NCBI GenBank assembly: GCA_965233675.1
Contig: OZ247498.1
Span: 1,984,001-2,048,000, forward strand
Source of the DNA: SZUA-309 sp965233675
Lineage (GTDB): Bacteria > Pseudomonadota > Gammaproteobacteria > Pseudomonadales > Azotimanducaceae
Direction: 5' to 3'
DNA: 64,000 nucleotides
This document shows positions 33,469 to 41,270 of this stretch, piece by piece. Each line of letters starts with the position of its first letter. Position 1 is the stretch's first letter. The notes under the pieces were generated by a model that was not told the origin of the DNA, searched no databases, and worked only from the letters and a program-made list of their open reading frames with translations. The translations under genes and the position numbers were made by a program.

Positions 33469-34623
33469 ATGATGATCCCCGCTGGTGCTATTTCTGCTGA
33501 TTCACATGTCACAGAACCGCCTAACTGCTATACCGATTTCATCGAGCCCAAATACCGCGACGTCGCACCACACATCGTGGAGGAAGATAACGGCCGCCAC
33601 GTATTCAAAATCAAGGATCTGGACATGACGGTCCCTCTAGCGCTCGCTGATGGTGCCGGATACAGCATCGAAGAGCGATCGCGGCGGGCCAGCACGATTC
33701 GCTTCGAGGACACGCGGGAGAGCGGTTGGAACGGAAAGGTCCGAATGCCAGACCAGATACGGGACGGTATAGCCGCAGAGATAATCTACGCCACCGTCGG
33801 AATGGTTCTGTGCACCCATCCCGATACGGAGTACAAGTCTGCGTGTATGCAAGCGTACAACCGCTGGTTGCAGACATTTTGCGGGGATGGCAACGGGCGG
33901 CTGTTCGGACTGGCGCAAACAGCCATAGTCGACGTGGACAGCGCCATCGAGGACTTTCGCCGCGCAAAGGAGATGGGCATGGTGGGCATGATGATGCCCG
34001 GCAACCCGGTTTATGAGGACTACGATCACCCGGACTACGATGCTCTTTGGGAGTGCGCGACGGATCTTGAATTGCCGGTCTGCTTCCACATTCTGACTTC
34101 ACAGGAAGGCAGTCTGGCATCCGTTTTCAAGTCACAGCGCGGCCATGCGCTAAACAGTTTTCTCAGGATCATTCGCGCAGTTCAAGATGTTGTCGGTGTC
34201 ATGGTGCTGGGCGGCGTTTTCGAACGACATCCGAAACTCAAGATGGTATGTGCCGAGGCAGATGCCGGCTGGCTGCCGCATTTCATGTACCGGATGGATC
34301 ACGCCGCTAAATTTAACGTCCCTGACGGCATCCTGCCTGGCCTGTCCAAGCTCCCGAGCGAGTACATACGCTCGAACGTGTGGGCGACCTTTCAGGACGA
34401 CTGGGTGGCGTTTAAAGTAAAAGAACTGCTCGATCCGCAGCAGTTGATCTGGGCCAACGACTTCCCGCACACAGATTCCACCTGGCCCGATTCTCAGGCC
34501 CTGTTGGCCGAGCACGCGGCAAGCCTCACCGAGGCCGAGCGTCAGGCCATCATGCGCGACAACGTCGCCAAGCTGTTCAACCTGCCCGCGGGACAGGAGT
34601 CATGGCGGATGCCGACCGACTGA
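33469..34623 (+). CDS. Amidohydrolase-2 family (ACMSD-like) metal hydrolase/decarboxylase
   Basis: 384 residues, paralogous to 20873-22015 along its whole length: MMIPAGAISADSHVTEPPNCYTDFIEPKYRD, AYNRWLQTFCGDGNGRLFGLAQTA, MGMVGMMMPGNPVYEDYDHPDYDALWE, CFHILTSQEGS, ERHPKLKMVCAEADAGWLPHFMYRMDHA, LIWANDFPHTDSTWP. The frame is open to 33268, but that part overlaps the CoA-transferase remnant; AGAGGA precedes a tandem ATG-ATG (33469/33472). The nearby CoA-transferase debris suggests a rearrangement brought this gene to its present place. A loose operator-like word lies at 33408-33421. Confidence 0.85.
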   Translation: MMIPAGAISADSHVTEPPNCYTDFIEPKYRDVAPHIVEEDNGRHVFKIKDLDMTVPLALADGAGYSIEERSRRASTIRFEDTRESGWNGKVRMPDQIRDGIAAEIIYATVGMVLCTHPDTEYKSACMQAYNRWLQTFCGDGNGRLFGLAQTAIVDVDSAIEDFRRAKEMGMVGMMMPGNPVYEDYDHPDYDALWECATDLELPVCFHILTSQEGSLASVFKSQRGHALNSFLRIIRAVQDVVGVMVLGGVFERHPKLKMVCAEADAGWLPHFMYRMDHAAKFNVPDGILPGLSKLPSEYIRSNVWATFQDDWVAFKVKELLDPQQLIWANDFPHTDSTWPDSQALLAEHAASLTEAERQAIMRDNVAKLFNLPAGQESWRMPTD

Positions 34624-34675
34624 CTCTGATCGTGGGGACTCACACACGCCTCTTTTTTCAGTCCTTTCACTCCAG

Positions 34676-34708
34676 AAAAACCAGCCATACTCCAATGGGT
34701 ATGGCTGG
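34676..34708 (-). terminator. Rho-independent terminator of the BVMO gene
   Basis: A perfect 10-bp stem (CCAGCCATAC at 34681, GTATGGCTGG at 34699) with an 8-base loop. On the minus strand it is followed directly by TTTTT (34676-34680), the form of an intrinsic terminator for the BVMO transcript ending upstream at 34924. Confidence 0.7.
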
Positions 34709-34923
34709 TCACGTTTACACGATGTCCGTGTGCTAGCATCAGCAGCTCGATGAACATGAAGGCAATACCCTGCCAGTAGGGGCATGTCTAATCTGCTTGC
34801 CTTCGATTTACTCCAGCGATCCCCAGTTTTCCAGCGTGACGAAGGCCTGAGCCAGAAATAGGCTGGATTCCGTGATTGTATTCGCGATAGATACTCCGGC
34901 CACAATCTGATCGTTGCAAACTT

Positions 34924-36564
34924 TCAGCTTAACGAAAATCCACTGTAACCCTCATTTGCGCAGGATTCACAATAGTCTAGGTAATTCCGTACTCCCGGGT
35001 AGAACAACAACTGCCGGTGTTTGCCAGGAATATTGGCGCCCATGTACCAGGAGTCCGCCCGTGAGAGCAGGGTTTCCCCCGCCACGACTTCCATATGGGC
35101 AGTCCAGGCTTGAGCCGCCTCCTCTGTAGCTTCGATCGAATGGAGGCCCTTACCCCGCATATACTCGAGGCAATTGACGACCCACTCGCCTTGTACCTCC
35201 GCACAGGTTGGCCCATTGCAGAACGCGGTGGGACTTTGCGGACCATAGAGCGCAAGCATATTGGGGAAGCCGGGCACGCCGTACCCAATGTGAGTCTTCA
35301 CACCATCCGACCAGTAGTCACCGAGTGAAGCACCACCACGCCCCCGGATGTCGATACGCCCGAATCCACCGGTACCGGCATCAAAACCGGTCGCGATCAC
35401 CAGAACATCTATCTCATAGACTTGAGCAGCTGTTCGGACACCGCTCTCGGTAATCTCCTCGATCGCCTCCGCTCTCAAATCAACGAGGCTCACGTTGTCT
35501 TGATTGAAAAGCTCGTAGTAACCTTGCTCCAGCGAGGGCCGTTTGCTCCCGAAGGGGTGTGGCGGTTCCATCGGCGCCAGCTTTTCCGCCAACTCGCGAT
35601 CAGTCAATCGGGCCCGCGTCTTATCGCGCCAGAACTTGTAAGCTTCCAGATTGGACTCCTCGTTCGTCAGTATGTCTGCGAACGTACCGGTCCAGAAGTG
35701 GAATCCGCCCTTTTCCCACGCGGCCTCGAATATCGCCAGGCGCTCTTCCTCGGACACCTCCATGGCTGATCGCGGATCCGGTATCAGATCGTAGAACGAG
35801 CTTCGTCCATTGTTACGTTGTTGAAAGATGTCCGCATAGTCGCACTTCATGACCGCCTGCTCCTCGGGGGTCAGATGTCTCTGCTGCATCGGGAGCGCAA
35901 GCATGGGTGTGCGCTGGAAGACCGTGGTGTGCGTCGCAACGCGACCGGACTCCTGAGCCACCTGCACGCCGCTCGCTCCGGTACCAATAACCCCCACGCG
36001 CACACCTTCCAGGTCAACGCCCGCCTGCGGCCAACGGGCCGTGTGGTGACAGGGGCCTTTGAAGCTATCCAGACCGGGAAAATCAGGAACGTAGGCCTGG
36101 GCCGCAAACCCCAGGCAGGGCAAAAGAAACCTGGTTCGCACCTCATGATCGTCAGCGGTGCGAACTAGCCAGTTACCTTCGGTTTCATCGTAAATGGCTT
36201 CCGTAACCCGAGTGTTGAACCGGACATCGCGGCTGATATCCAGCTTTCGGTCCACGTGTTTGAAATATTCCCTGAGCTCCACACCGGAAGGGAACCGCTC
36301 CGTCCAGTTCCAGCTGTCCCAGACCTCCGGAATGGAAAACTCGTAATTCGGAACGTGGGAATCTACCCGCGCCCCAGGGTAACAGTTCCAATACCAGATG
36401 CCGCCCAGCTCAGCTCCTGCATCGAAGACTCGTACGGAAAACCCTTCCTCACGCAGCCGGAAGAGTTGATAGACGCCATTAAAACCAGCGCCCACAATGA
36501 GTGCGTCAAGCAGTTCGGTGCTGTGTGTCGAATCTACATCAGAAGTCATACCAGAATCCGTCAT
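34924..36564 (-). CDS. Baeyer-Villiger-type flavin monooxygenase
   Basis: 546-residue class B flavoprotein monooxygenase. N-terminal FAD Rossmann motif LIVGAGFNGVYQLFRLREEG, the Baeyer-Villiger fingerprint F-x-G-x-x-x-HT-x-x-WP as FKGPCHHTARWP, immediately followed by the NADPH Rossmann loop GVIGTGASGVQVAQE, and VIATGFDAGTGGF. Such enzymes turn cyclic or linear ketones into lactones or esters using NADPH and O2. In this setting a cyclic ketone from P450 plus SDR oxidation is a natural substrate, and the MBL-fold protein at 28029 a candidate lactonase (inference). Operator site 9 lies 12 bases upstream of the start. Terminator at 34676. Confidence 0.9.
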   Translation of the reverse strand: MTDSGMTSDVDSTHSTELLDALIVGAGFNGVYQLFRLREEGFSVRVFDAGAELGGIWYWNCYPGARVDSHVPNYEFSIPEVWDSWNWTERFPSGVELREYFKHVDRKLDISRDVRFNTRVTEAIYDETEGNWLVRTADDHEVRTRFLLPCLGFAAQAYVPDFPGLDSFKGPCHHTARWPQAGVDLEGVRVGVIGTGASGVQVAQESGRVATHTTVFQRTPMLALPMQQRHLTPEEQAVMKCDYADIFQQRNNGRSSFYDLIPDPRSAMEVSEEERLAIFEAAWEKGGFHFWTGTFADILTNEESNLEAYKFWRDKTRARLTDRELAEKLAPMEPPHPFGSKRPSLEQGYYELFNQDNVSLVDLRAEAIEEITESGVRTAAQVYEIDVLVIATGFDAGTGGFGRIDIRGRGGASLGDYWSDGVKTHIGYGVPGFPNMLALYGPQSPTAFCNGPTCAEVQGEWVVNCLEYMRGKGLHSIEATEEAAQAWTAHMEVVAGETLLSRADSWYMGANIPGKHRQLLFYPGVRNYLDYCESCANEGYSGFSLS

Positions 36565-36575
36565 AGGCCCATTTT

Positions 36576-36589
36576 GTACTTGTGCTTAC
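36576..36589 (-). promoter_or_regulatory. Candidate regulon operator, site 9
   Basis: Reads GTAAGCACAAGTAC on the minus strand, immediately upstream of the BVMO start codon. Confidence 0.5.
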
Positions 36590-37172
36590 ATAGCCTAACA
36601 TTCAGACAATGTCACCGAAAGAAGATTGGCGACATGGACAGATAAGGGAGCGACCGGAAACTGGCTGTCAGAAGTCCTGCTCTAAGCCCAGAATCATACT
36701 ACTCCGCAGACAACGCAAGCAGAGGTTTCTATGCCCCCAGAGCTGAAAACAGGTTGCTAATCCTCCTCTCGAGATGAAGCACAAAGCAGCGGCTGGAGAG
36801 CACAATCTTGCCAACCCTTCAAATGATACGTATGCTTACTTACCGCTTTGACTAGCAGAAGAGAACACCAGAGCTCTTCGCTATCAAGGTAGCGCACCCG
36901 GCTTGCTCCCCTTGACGGGTGCGCGACTTACTATCGCGCTCTAACCAAACACCTAATAAGTGAAGTGGTGGATCCACCAGTCTTCGGACAGCAATAATCC
37001 GCACCGACTTGGCTGACGCTCAGGATTGGCAAGCTGGTTCTGGATTCTTACCGGCGCTGAGCAACTGAGTACCCCACCGTCCTTCCCTGGAATTCGGCTA
37101 GTTGTAAGAACATCAGACAGCACGCGGATTCTTCACCCAAAGGCTGTGCTAAGCCGTTCCTGAGAACTGAGC
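36590..37172. other. Gene-free stretch with one operator-like site
   Basis: No supported gene in about 580 bases between the BVMO start region and the MarR stop. It contains operator-like site 10 and otherwise nothing I recognise. Reading frames here are short and lack family features, which fits decayed sequence near an island edge. Confidence 0.6.
36826..36839 (-). promoter_or_regulatory. Candidate regulon operator, site 10
   Basis: Reads GTAAGCATACGTAT on the minus strand. It has no adjacent gene start now, so it may be a remnant of a lost promoter or belong to an unrecognised small gene. Confidence 0.4.
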
Positions 37173-37688
37173 TCACTCAGTCAACGACTCCTCGCTGAGC
37201 AACTGCTCCAAATTCGCCTTGATCATTCCGAGTACTTCTTTCGTCATCCGGAGATCCTTGCCGCTGATCGAAGCTGTGCTGCGCTTGTAGAGCACATTCG
37301 CGATTGTCTCAACATCAGGGAGGAGTTTTTTAGCCGCTTTGGTGAGAAAGACACGCTTGACCCTGAGATCGCTGGGGTCTGCTGCGCGAGTGATGAGGTC
37401 TTTTGATTCCATACGATCCAAAAGCCCGCTAGTGGCCATTCGACCAACGCCCAGATACTCTCCGAGATCAACCTGCGTAATTCCCGGAAACCTTGTTACG
37501 CATGCAAGCGCCCGAGCTTGGGATCTCGTAAGCCCTAAGGGGGACATGAGCTTGGCATAAGCATTTGCGTACGCCTTCGCCGTCTCATATACGAGAAACC
37601 CCATACCTTCACTCTCTAGTCGACCAGATAGAGAGACCACTTCCCGTTGATTCATCGTTTCGCTGTTCCGAAAGGAGCATTTGACCAA
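37173..37688 (-). CDS. MarR-family transcriptional regulator
   Basis: 171-residue MarR-type protein. The winged helix-turn-helix is visible as LTRSQARALACVTRFPGITQVDLGEYLGVGRMATSGLLDRMESKDLITRAADPSDLRVKRVFLT, including the D-x-R-x-K/R wing motif DPSDLRVKRVFLT; the flanking helices provide the dimer interface. An ATG 11 codons inside (37655) is an alternative start, since neither has a clear ribosome binding site. It is the only regulator in the left catabolic region, so it is the first candidate for binding the GTAAGC-type sites, although its own upstream region has no good copy. Adjacent IS and tRNA debris place it at the region's edge. Confidence 0.88.
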   Translation of the reverse strand: MVKCSFRNSETMNQREVVSLSGRLESEGMGFLVYETAKAYANAYAKLMSPLGLTRSQARALACVTRFPGITQVDLGEYLGVGRMATSGLLDRMESKDLITRAADPSDLRVKRVFLTKAAKKLLPDVETIANVLYKRSTASISGKDLRMTKEVLGMIKANLEQLLSEESLTE

Positions 37689-37802
37689 AATTGTGACGGA
37701 TTTAAAGTTTACCCCCGAACCACCACGGTTGCACGGTTGGCGTCAGTCGATCCAGCTGAAGTGGAGTGCCCCGGGGATGTTGGACAGCTTCGAGCCCCAA
37801 AT

Positions 37803-37944
37803 TGAGGCCAACTCAAAGGCCTCTAAGTCGATGCCACCAAAGTCGCTATGTCGGCGCTTTCGATTGTAAAACACCTCGATGTAACCGAAGACATCTGCAT
37901 GCCAACTCGCGAGTCTTGTAGATGCGCTTCTTGACATGCTCTTT
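37803..37944 (-). pseudogene. IS3-family transposase (orfB) C-terminal remnant
   Basis: Two frames carry adjacent pieces of an IS3-type integrase-core transposase end: EKEHVKKRIYKTRELA in one, and ADVFGYIEVFYNRKRRHSDFGGIDLEAFELAS in the next. A frameshift near 37900 separates them. The catalytic DDE residues and the rest of the element are missing, and I see no terminal inverted repeats. Confidence 0.75.
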
Positions 37945-38069
37945 CTCATCCGTCCCGTCGGCAACGACAGGTTGGGAAGCTAAACATTTAGTAACCATTA
38001 GAAATGTGAGACAAGACTCAACTGGCAACCACCTGTTTTCAAAAGGAATTCTTGGCTTCGCTCTCTGTA

Positions 38070-38116
38070 GACTGGGGGTCAAGTGGTCGCAGGTTCAAAT
38101 CCTGCCGTCCCGACCA
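38070..38116 (+). repeat. tRNA-Pro 3' fragment, candidate attachment site
   Basis: A 47-base stretch looks like the 3' part of tRNA-Pro(GGG): anticodon loop CTGGGGG with 3' stem TCAAG, T arm GCAGG-TTCAAAT-CCTGC, acceptor strand CGTCCCGA and CCA. No matching 5' half (TCGGGAC acceptor strand, D arm) lies upstream, so this is not a functional gene. Integrases commonly leave such 3' tRNA copies at the far end of an integrated island. Its last 22 bases, including flanking AAA, recur at 38195-38216. Confidence 0.65.
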
Positions 38117-38194
38117 AATTCCAATTTTTGATTCGAGCTCTTACTTCGCGCACCACTTTCCCTGCGACCGATCGCAGCAGCGTGGCTGCCAGTT

Positions 38195-38216
38195 AAATCC
38201 TGCCGTCCCGACCAAA
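38195..38216 (+). repeat. Second copy of the tRNA-Pro 3' end (direct repeat)
   Basis: Bases 38195-38216 repeat 38097-38118 exactly (core CCTGCCGTCCCGACCAAA). The upstream T-arm half is not repeated. The 98-base spacing and direct orientation suggest nested or tandem attachment-site scars. The rest of 37945-38778 holds no supported gene and no integrase. Confidence 0.65.
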
Positions 38217-38778
38217 AATCCCTTATTAAATCAGTCGGTTAAGCGTCGTTAGATGACCTTCGGATTCCTATTCCTGATCGACTGGCAGGATATTGGTAGA
38301 GTTTGATTTGTCAGATTCCTACCAGTAGTTGTTCCTTTTGGTGTCCCGGCTATCGAACAACCATGCTGGGTGAACAACCAATCAACATTGGCCGCATTGA
38401 GTTCCTTTCTTCGCTGCCTGGTGACGAATCAAACTTCCATTCATATTCGAGAATCGGTCAGGGACTACATTCGTGAAATACCTATGGCCGCCAATGATTC
38501 TGGCCACGACTGCCCGACAACATCAGGGTTCCACCATTCAGCGGTGAACGAACTCAGCCATCTTTCATACTCTCGGCGCGGTGATTGAGGTAGAGCAAGC
38601 AATGCCTCTCAACAACCAGAAAGTCTGCATGTATTGATGAAGAACCTTCGCTCTGCCGACAGATTTCTGTAGCTGGGAATCTCGTGTATCCCTTTCTCAG
38701 AGAAGGGATTGGGAAGGCTAGCTATTTGGTGAACGTTCGCATCCGAACGCTCACGTACAGCAAATGGGCAGAGAATGG

Positions 38779-39944
38779 TCAGAGTCCCAGGAAGTCTTCG
38801 TAGTTCCTGCTGTAGAAGCGATCCAGCTCTTCGGGTGTCGCCTCGACCGCATCGAGGCTTCGCTCGAAGTCACCGTACGGATCTTTGCCCCTTCGGGATG
38901 CGGATAATCGGTGTTGAACATGAGAATGTCCTTGCCGACGTTTCTCAGAATCCAGCCCGTGTCTTCTGTGTGCAGGGGCGTTACTCGAACCTGGCGCTGG
39001 AAGTACTCCGAGGGCTTCAGAGTCAGCTTCTTCAGGCCCTGGTCAAACTTACCCAGCAGGGATACACCCATGTCGAGATTCATCAGCGACGCCGGTACCC
39101 AGTTGGCACCGAGCTCAACCAGGCCCACCTTGAGCTTCGGAAACCGTTCCAGCACGCCATCGTAGATCATGCAGGTCAGCCAGCGCTCGATGGAGTGATG
39201 AATCACCGGAAGGTCTTTCGGTCGGGTGGTTTCGATGTTGCCGATGTTGCCTTCCAATACACGCTCGACACCCGTGTTCATGTAAGCGGACGGCATATTC
39301 TGGCCACTGCCGATATGCAGGGTGACCGGCACACCGGCCTCTTCCATCATCGCCCAGAGCGGATCGTAGGCAATATGCGACGGTGCCCGACCTTCTATCG
39401 CATCCGAGCCGATCCAGACCGCACTGATCCCCAGTTCAAGCGCCAGCCTCAGCGACTCCTGGGCTTTCTCCGGATCCCGGAGGGAGAGGTAGCCCACCGC
39501 ACGCAGGCGCTCGTCATCCGCACAGAAGTCCGCCATGCCACGGTTCAACGCATCACAGCCACCATAGACAACGTCCATGTTCTTGGAACGGGCAAAGCGT
39601 CCCGCGCCAACCGAGGGGAAGATCAGCTGAGAGGTCACGCCCATATAAGACAGGGAATCGCTCCGCTCTTTCTTCTCGACCGCGCCGTAAGCGCTCCACA
39701 TGTTTCGCTTGCCCGGATGGGCAAAGATGTCTGACTTGAGTGCTTCCGTGAGCTCAGGATTTTCTCCAGCCAGGCGCTTTTCGGCGGCTTCGATGATCGG
39801 ATCCAGGGCCGGCATGTTGAGATCGAACACGCCAGTGTCGAGGTTTTCCCTGACGTAGTCCGAGGCATAACTTTCCAGCCAGCCACGACCTTCGATAATG
39901 TGGCTGTCGGCATCATGAATGATGCGTCCTTCGCGGTGAGACAT
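38779..39944 (-). pseudogene. Amidohydrolase-2 family protein with C-terminal frameshift
   Basis: An amidohydrolase 2 family gene: GRIIHDADSHIIEGRGWLESYAS at the N-terminus, VTLHIGSGQNMPSAYMN near 225, ERFPKLKVGLVELGANWVPASL, and FNTDYPHPEG with the catalytic Asp near 355. Just after PHPEG the frame fails: inserting one base in the four-base G run at 38888-38891 (minus strand) restores GGKDPYGDFERSLDAVEATPEELDRFYSRNYEDFLGL and a stop at 38779-38781. As written the frame instead runs to 38751 with an unrelated tail. The catalytic core is intact, so the product may still be active, and a sequencing error is possible. The ATG at 39944 is preferred over a GTG at 39974 that touches the operator. 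Last gene's neighbour upstream is the TetR-like operator at 39976. Confidence 0.8.
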
Positions 39945-39975
39945 AGGGTTCTGCTCAGTTTGTGTACAGGCCACC

Positions 39976-39996
39976 TATTTTATACTCCCTAAAATA
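39976..39996. promoter_or_regulatory. Candidate TetR operator 1 (7-7-7 inverted repeat)
   Basis: TATTTTA at 39976 and TAAAATA at 39990 form a perfect inverted repeat around a 7-base spacer, in the gap upstream of the amidohydrolase gene. A near match lies upstream of the TetR gene at 42789-42809. Confidence 0.5.
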
Positions 39997-40041
39997 AGGG
40001 TCAAGCTCTAATAGGTGGGTAAATGTCTGATGCAGCGGGTC

Positions 40042-41250
40042 TCAGCTCTCTGCTCTGCTTTCCTTGAATCGCCTGCCACGCTCGGCAGCCAGCTTGAACG
40101 CCGCTGAGGTTTCAGCCTCCACTTCCTTCGCCTGCTGCTCACGCAGTGCTTCGAACTCATCCACCCACCAGCGGCGGGTGACCTGAGGGAAGGTGCCCAT
40201 CCGATTCACACAGGCGTTGGCGCCGCGGTCCCTACCCGCCTCGTAACCGGCCGCCCCGGATTCAGTCGCCGTCGTTTTTCCGAACGGAATCAGATCCCCT
40301 TCCATCTTCGGCAGCAGGAAGTACGGCATGGATATCCGGGTGTCGCCTGTCGGAATCAGTGTCGTGTTGACCCGGTGCAGCGTCGCCGAGTACCGACCTT
40401 CACTGAGATGCATCAGCGTACCACCAGTGTTGACGATCACAGAGCCGGGGATAACCGGCACGTGATAGTCACCAGGCGCGGTCCGGCAGGTCACCGGTGC
40501 ATCCACCCAGTCCCCTTCGCCCGCCACAACCTGCAACCCGGGTCGATCGTTGATCAGCAACGCCACAAACGGCGGACCGTCGATATGAGCGCCGACGTTC
40601 TTGCTGTCGAACTTGTCATAGGAAGCGACAACCTGTTCTTTCGCCTCTTCCGAGAAGACGTCGAGACTGAAGTTGTGGTTGAGGCTGGCGGCAAGATAGG
40701 GCTCATCGAAGTCGAAATACTTGCGGAACTCTGCGGGATCCTCGCCCAGCGATTCGACGATCAGCTCACCCAGCTCGTGGGTCAGCTTGTGATAGGTATC
40801 CGTGAGCTCTTCAATGACCGGGCGGAATCCAGGCAAGGTGTCAGTTTCCGGCCAGGTATTCGGTCCGGTGAACAACCGTTTGTGAATGGGCTGAGAAGAA
40901 TCGTCATGGGCGCAGACCGGTGACTCTTCGAAACCGAACTGGAAATTCTCGATCACCTGACCGTGACCCCGGTCCGCCGGTGTGGGCAGGGTATAGCCGC
41001 GGAAGTAAGGCGTATTGGATATGTGCGCCGTTTTCTTGATGCTCATGGGCGCGTCGAAAAAACCACGCACTTCCCGGAAGGCTCTCTGCTGGAAGTCATC
41101 ATCCAAACCCGGTGCATTGGCAAGCACCAGAAAACCCCACTCCGACAATGCATAGCGCAAATCGGTCATGAACTTGCTTCTATTGGTTTCCAGATCTGCC
41201 CAGTCGACGGTGGGCAGTTCGGTTAACGTGGCATTGTCAGTGTCGCTCAT
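40042..41250 (-). CDS. 2-oxoglutarate/Fe(II)-dependent oxygenase, isopenicillin-N-synthase-like
   Basis: 402-residue non-heme iron oxygenase. An N-terminal DIOX_N-like part (LPTVDWADLETN, GFLVLANAPGLDDDFQQRAFREVRGFFDAP, RGYTLPTPADRGHGQVIENFQFG) is followed by the double-stranded beta helix with the iron ligands: H-x-D in NVGAHIDGPPFVALL, the distal His in YSATLHRVNT, and R-x-S (RISMPYFL) for 2-oxoglutarate. It should hydroxylate or desaturate a small molecule. The frame extends to 41301 inside the neighbour, but the ATG at 41250 after ACAGGATC is better. Middle gene of the minus-strand operon 42743-40042. Confidence 0.87.
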   Translation of the reverse strand: MSDTDNATLTELPTVDWADLETNRSKFMTDLRYALSEWGFLVLANAPGLDDDFQQRAFREVRGFFDAPMSIKKTAHISNTPYFRGYTLPTPADRGHGQVIENFQFGFEESPVCAHDDSSQPIHKRLFTGPNTWPETDTLPGFRPVIEELTDTYHKLTHELGELIVESLGEDPAEFRKYFDFDEPYLAASLNHNFSLDVFSEEAKEQVVASYDKFDSKNVGAHIDGPPFVALLINDRPGLQVVAGEGDWVDAPVTCRTAPGDYHVPVIPGSVIVNTGGTLMHLSEGRYSATLHRVNTTLIPTGDTRISMPYFLLPKMEGDLIPFGKTTATESGAAGYEAGRDRGANACVNRMGTFPQVTRRWWVDEFEALREQQAKEVEAETSAAFKLAAERGRRFKESRAES

Positions 41251-41270
41251 AACAGATCCTGTTAAGTCAG

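Noticed and set aside
38052..38116. An intact tRNA-Pro gene
   Set aside because: Only the anticodon loop, T arm and acceptor 3' strand are present; no 5' acceptor strand or D arm pairs with them upstream.
38370..38588. 72-codon frame in the gene-poor zone
   Set aside because: No family features, no ribosome binding site, and the composition looks random.
38688..38709. Hairpin ATCCCTT/AAGGGAT as terminator of the amidohydrolase
   Set aside because: Short stem and no U tract in either direction; insufficient to call.
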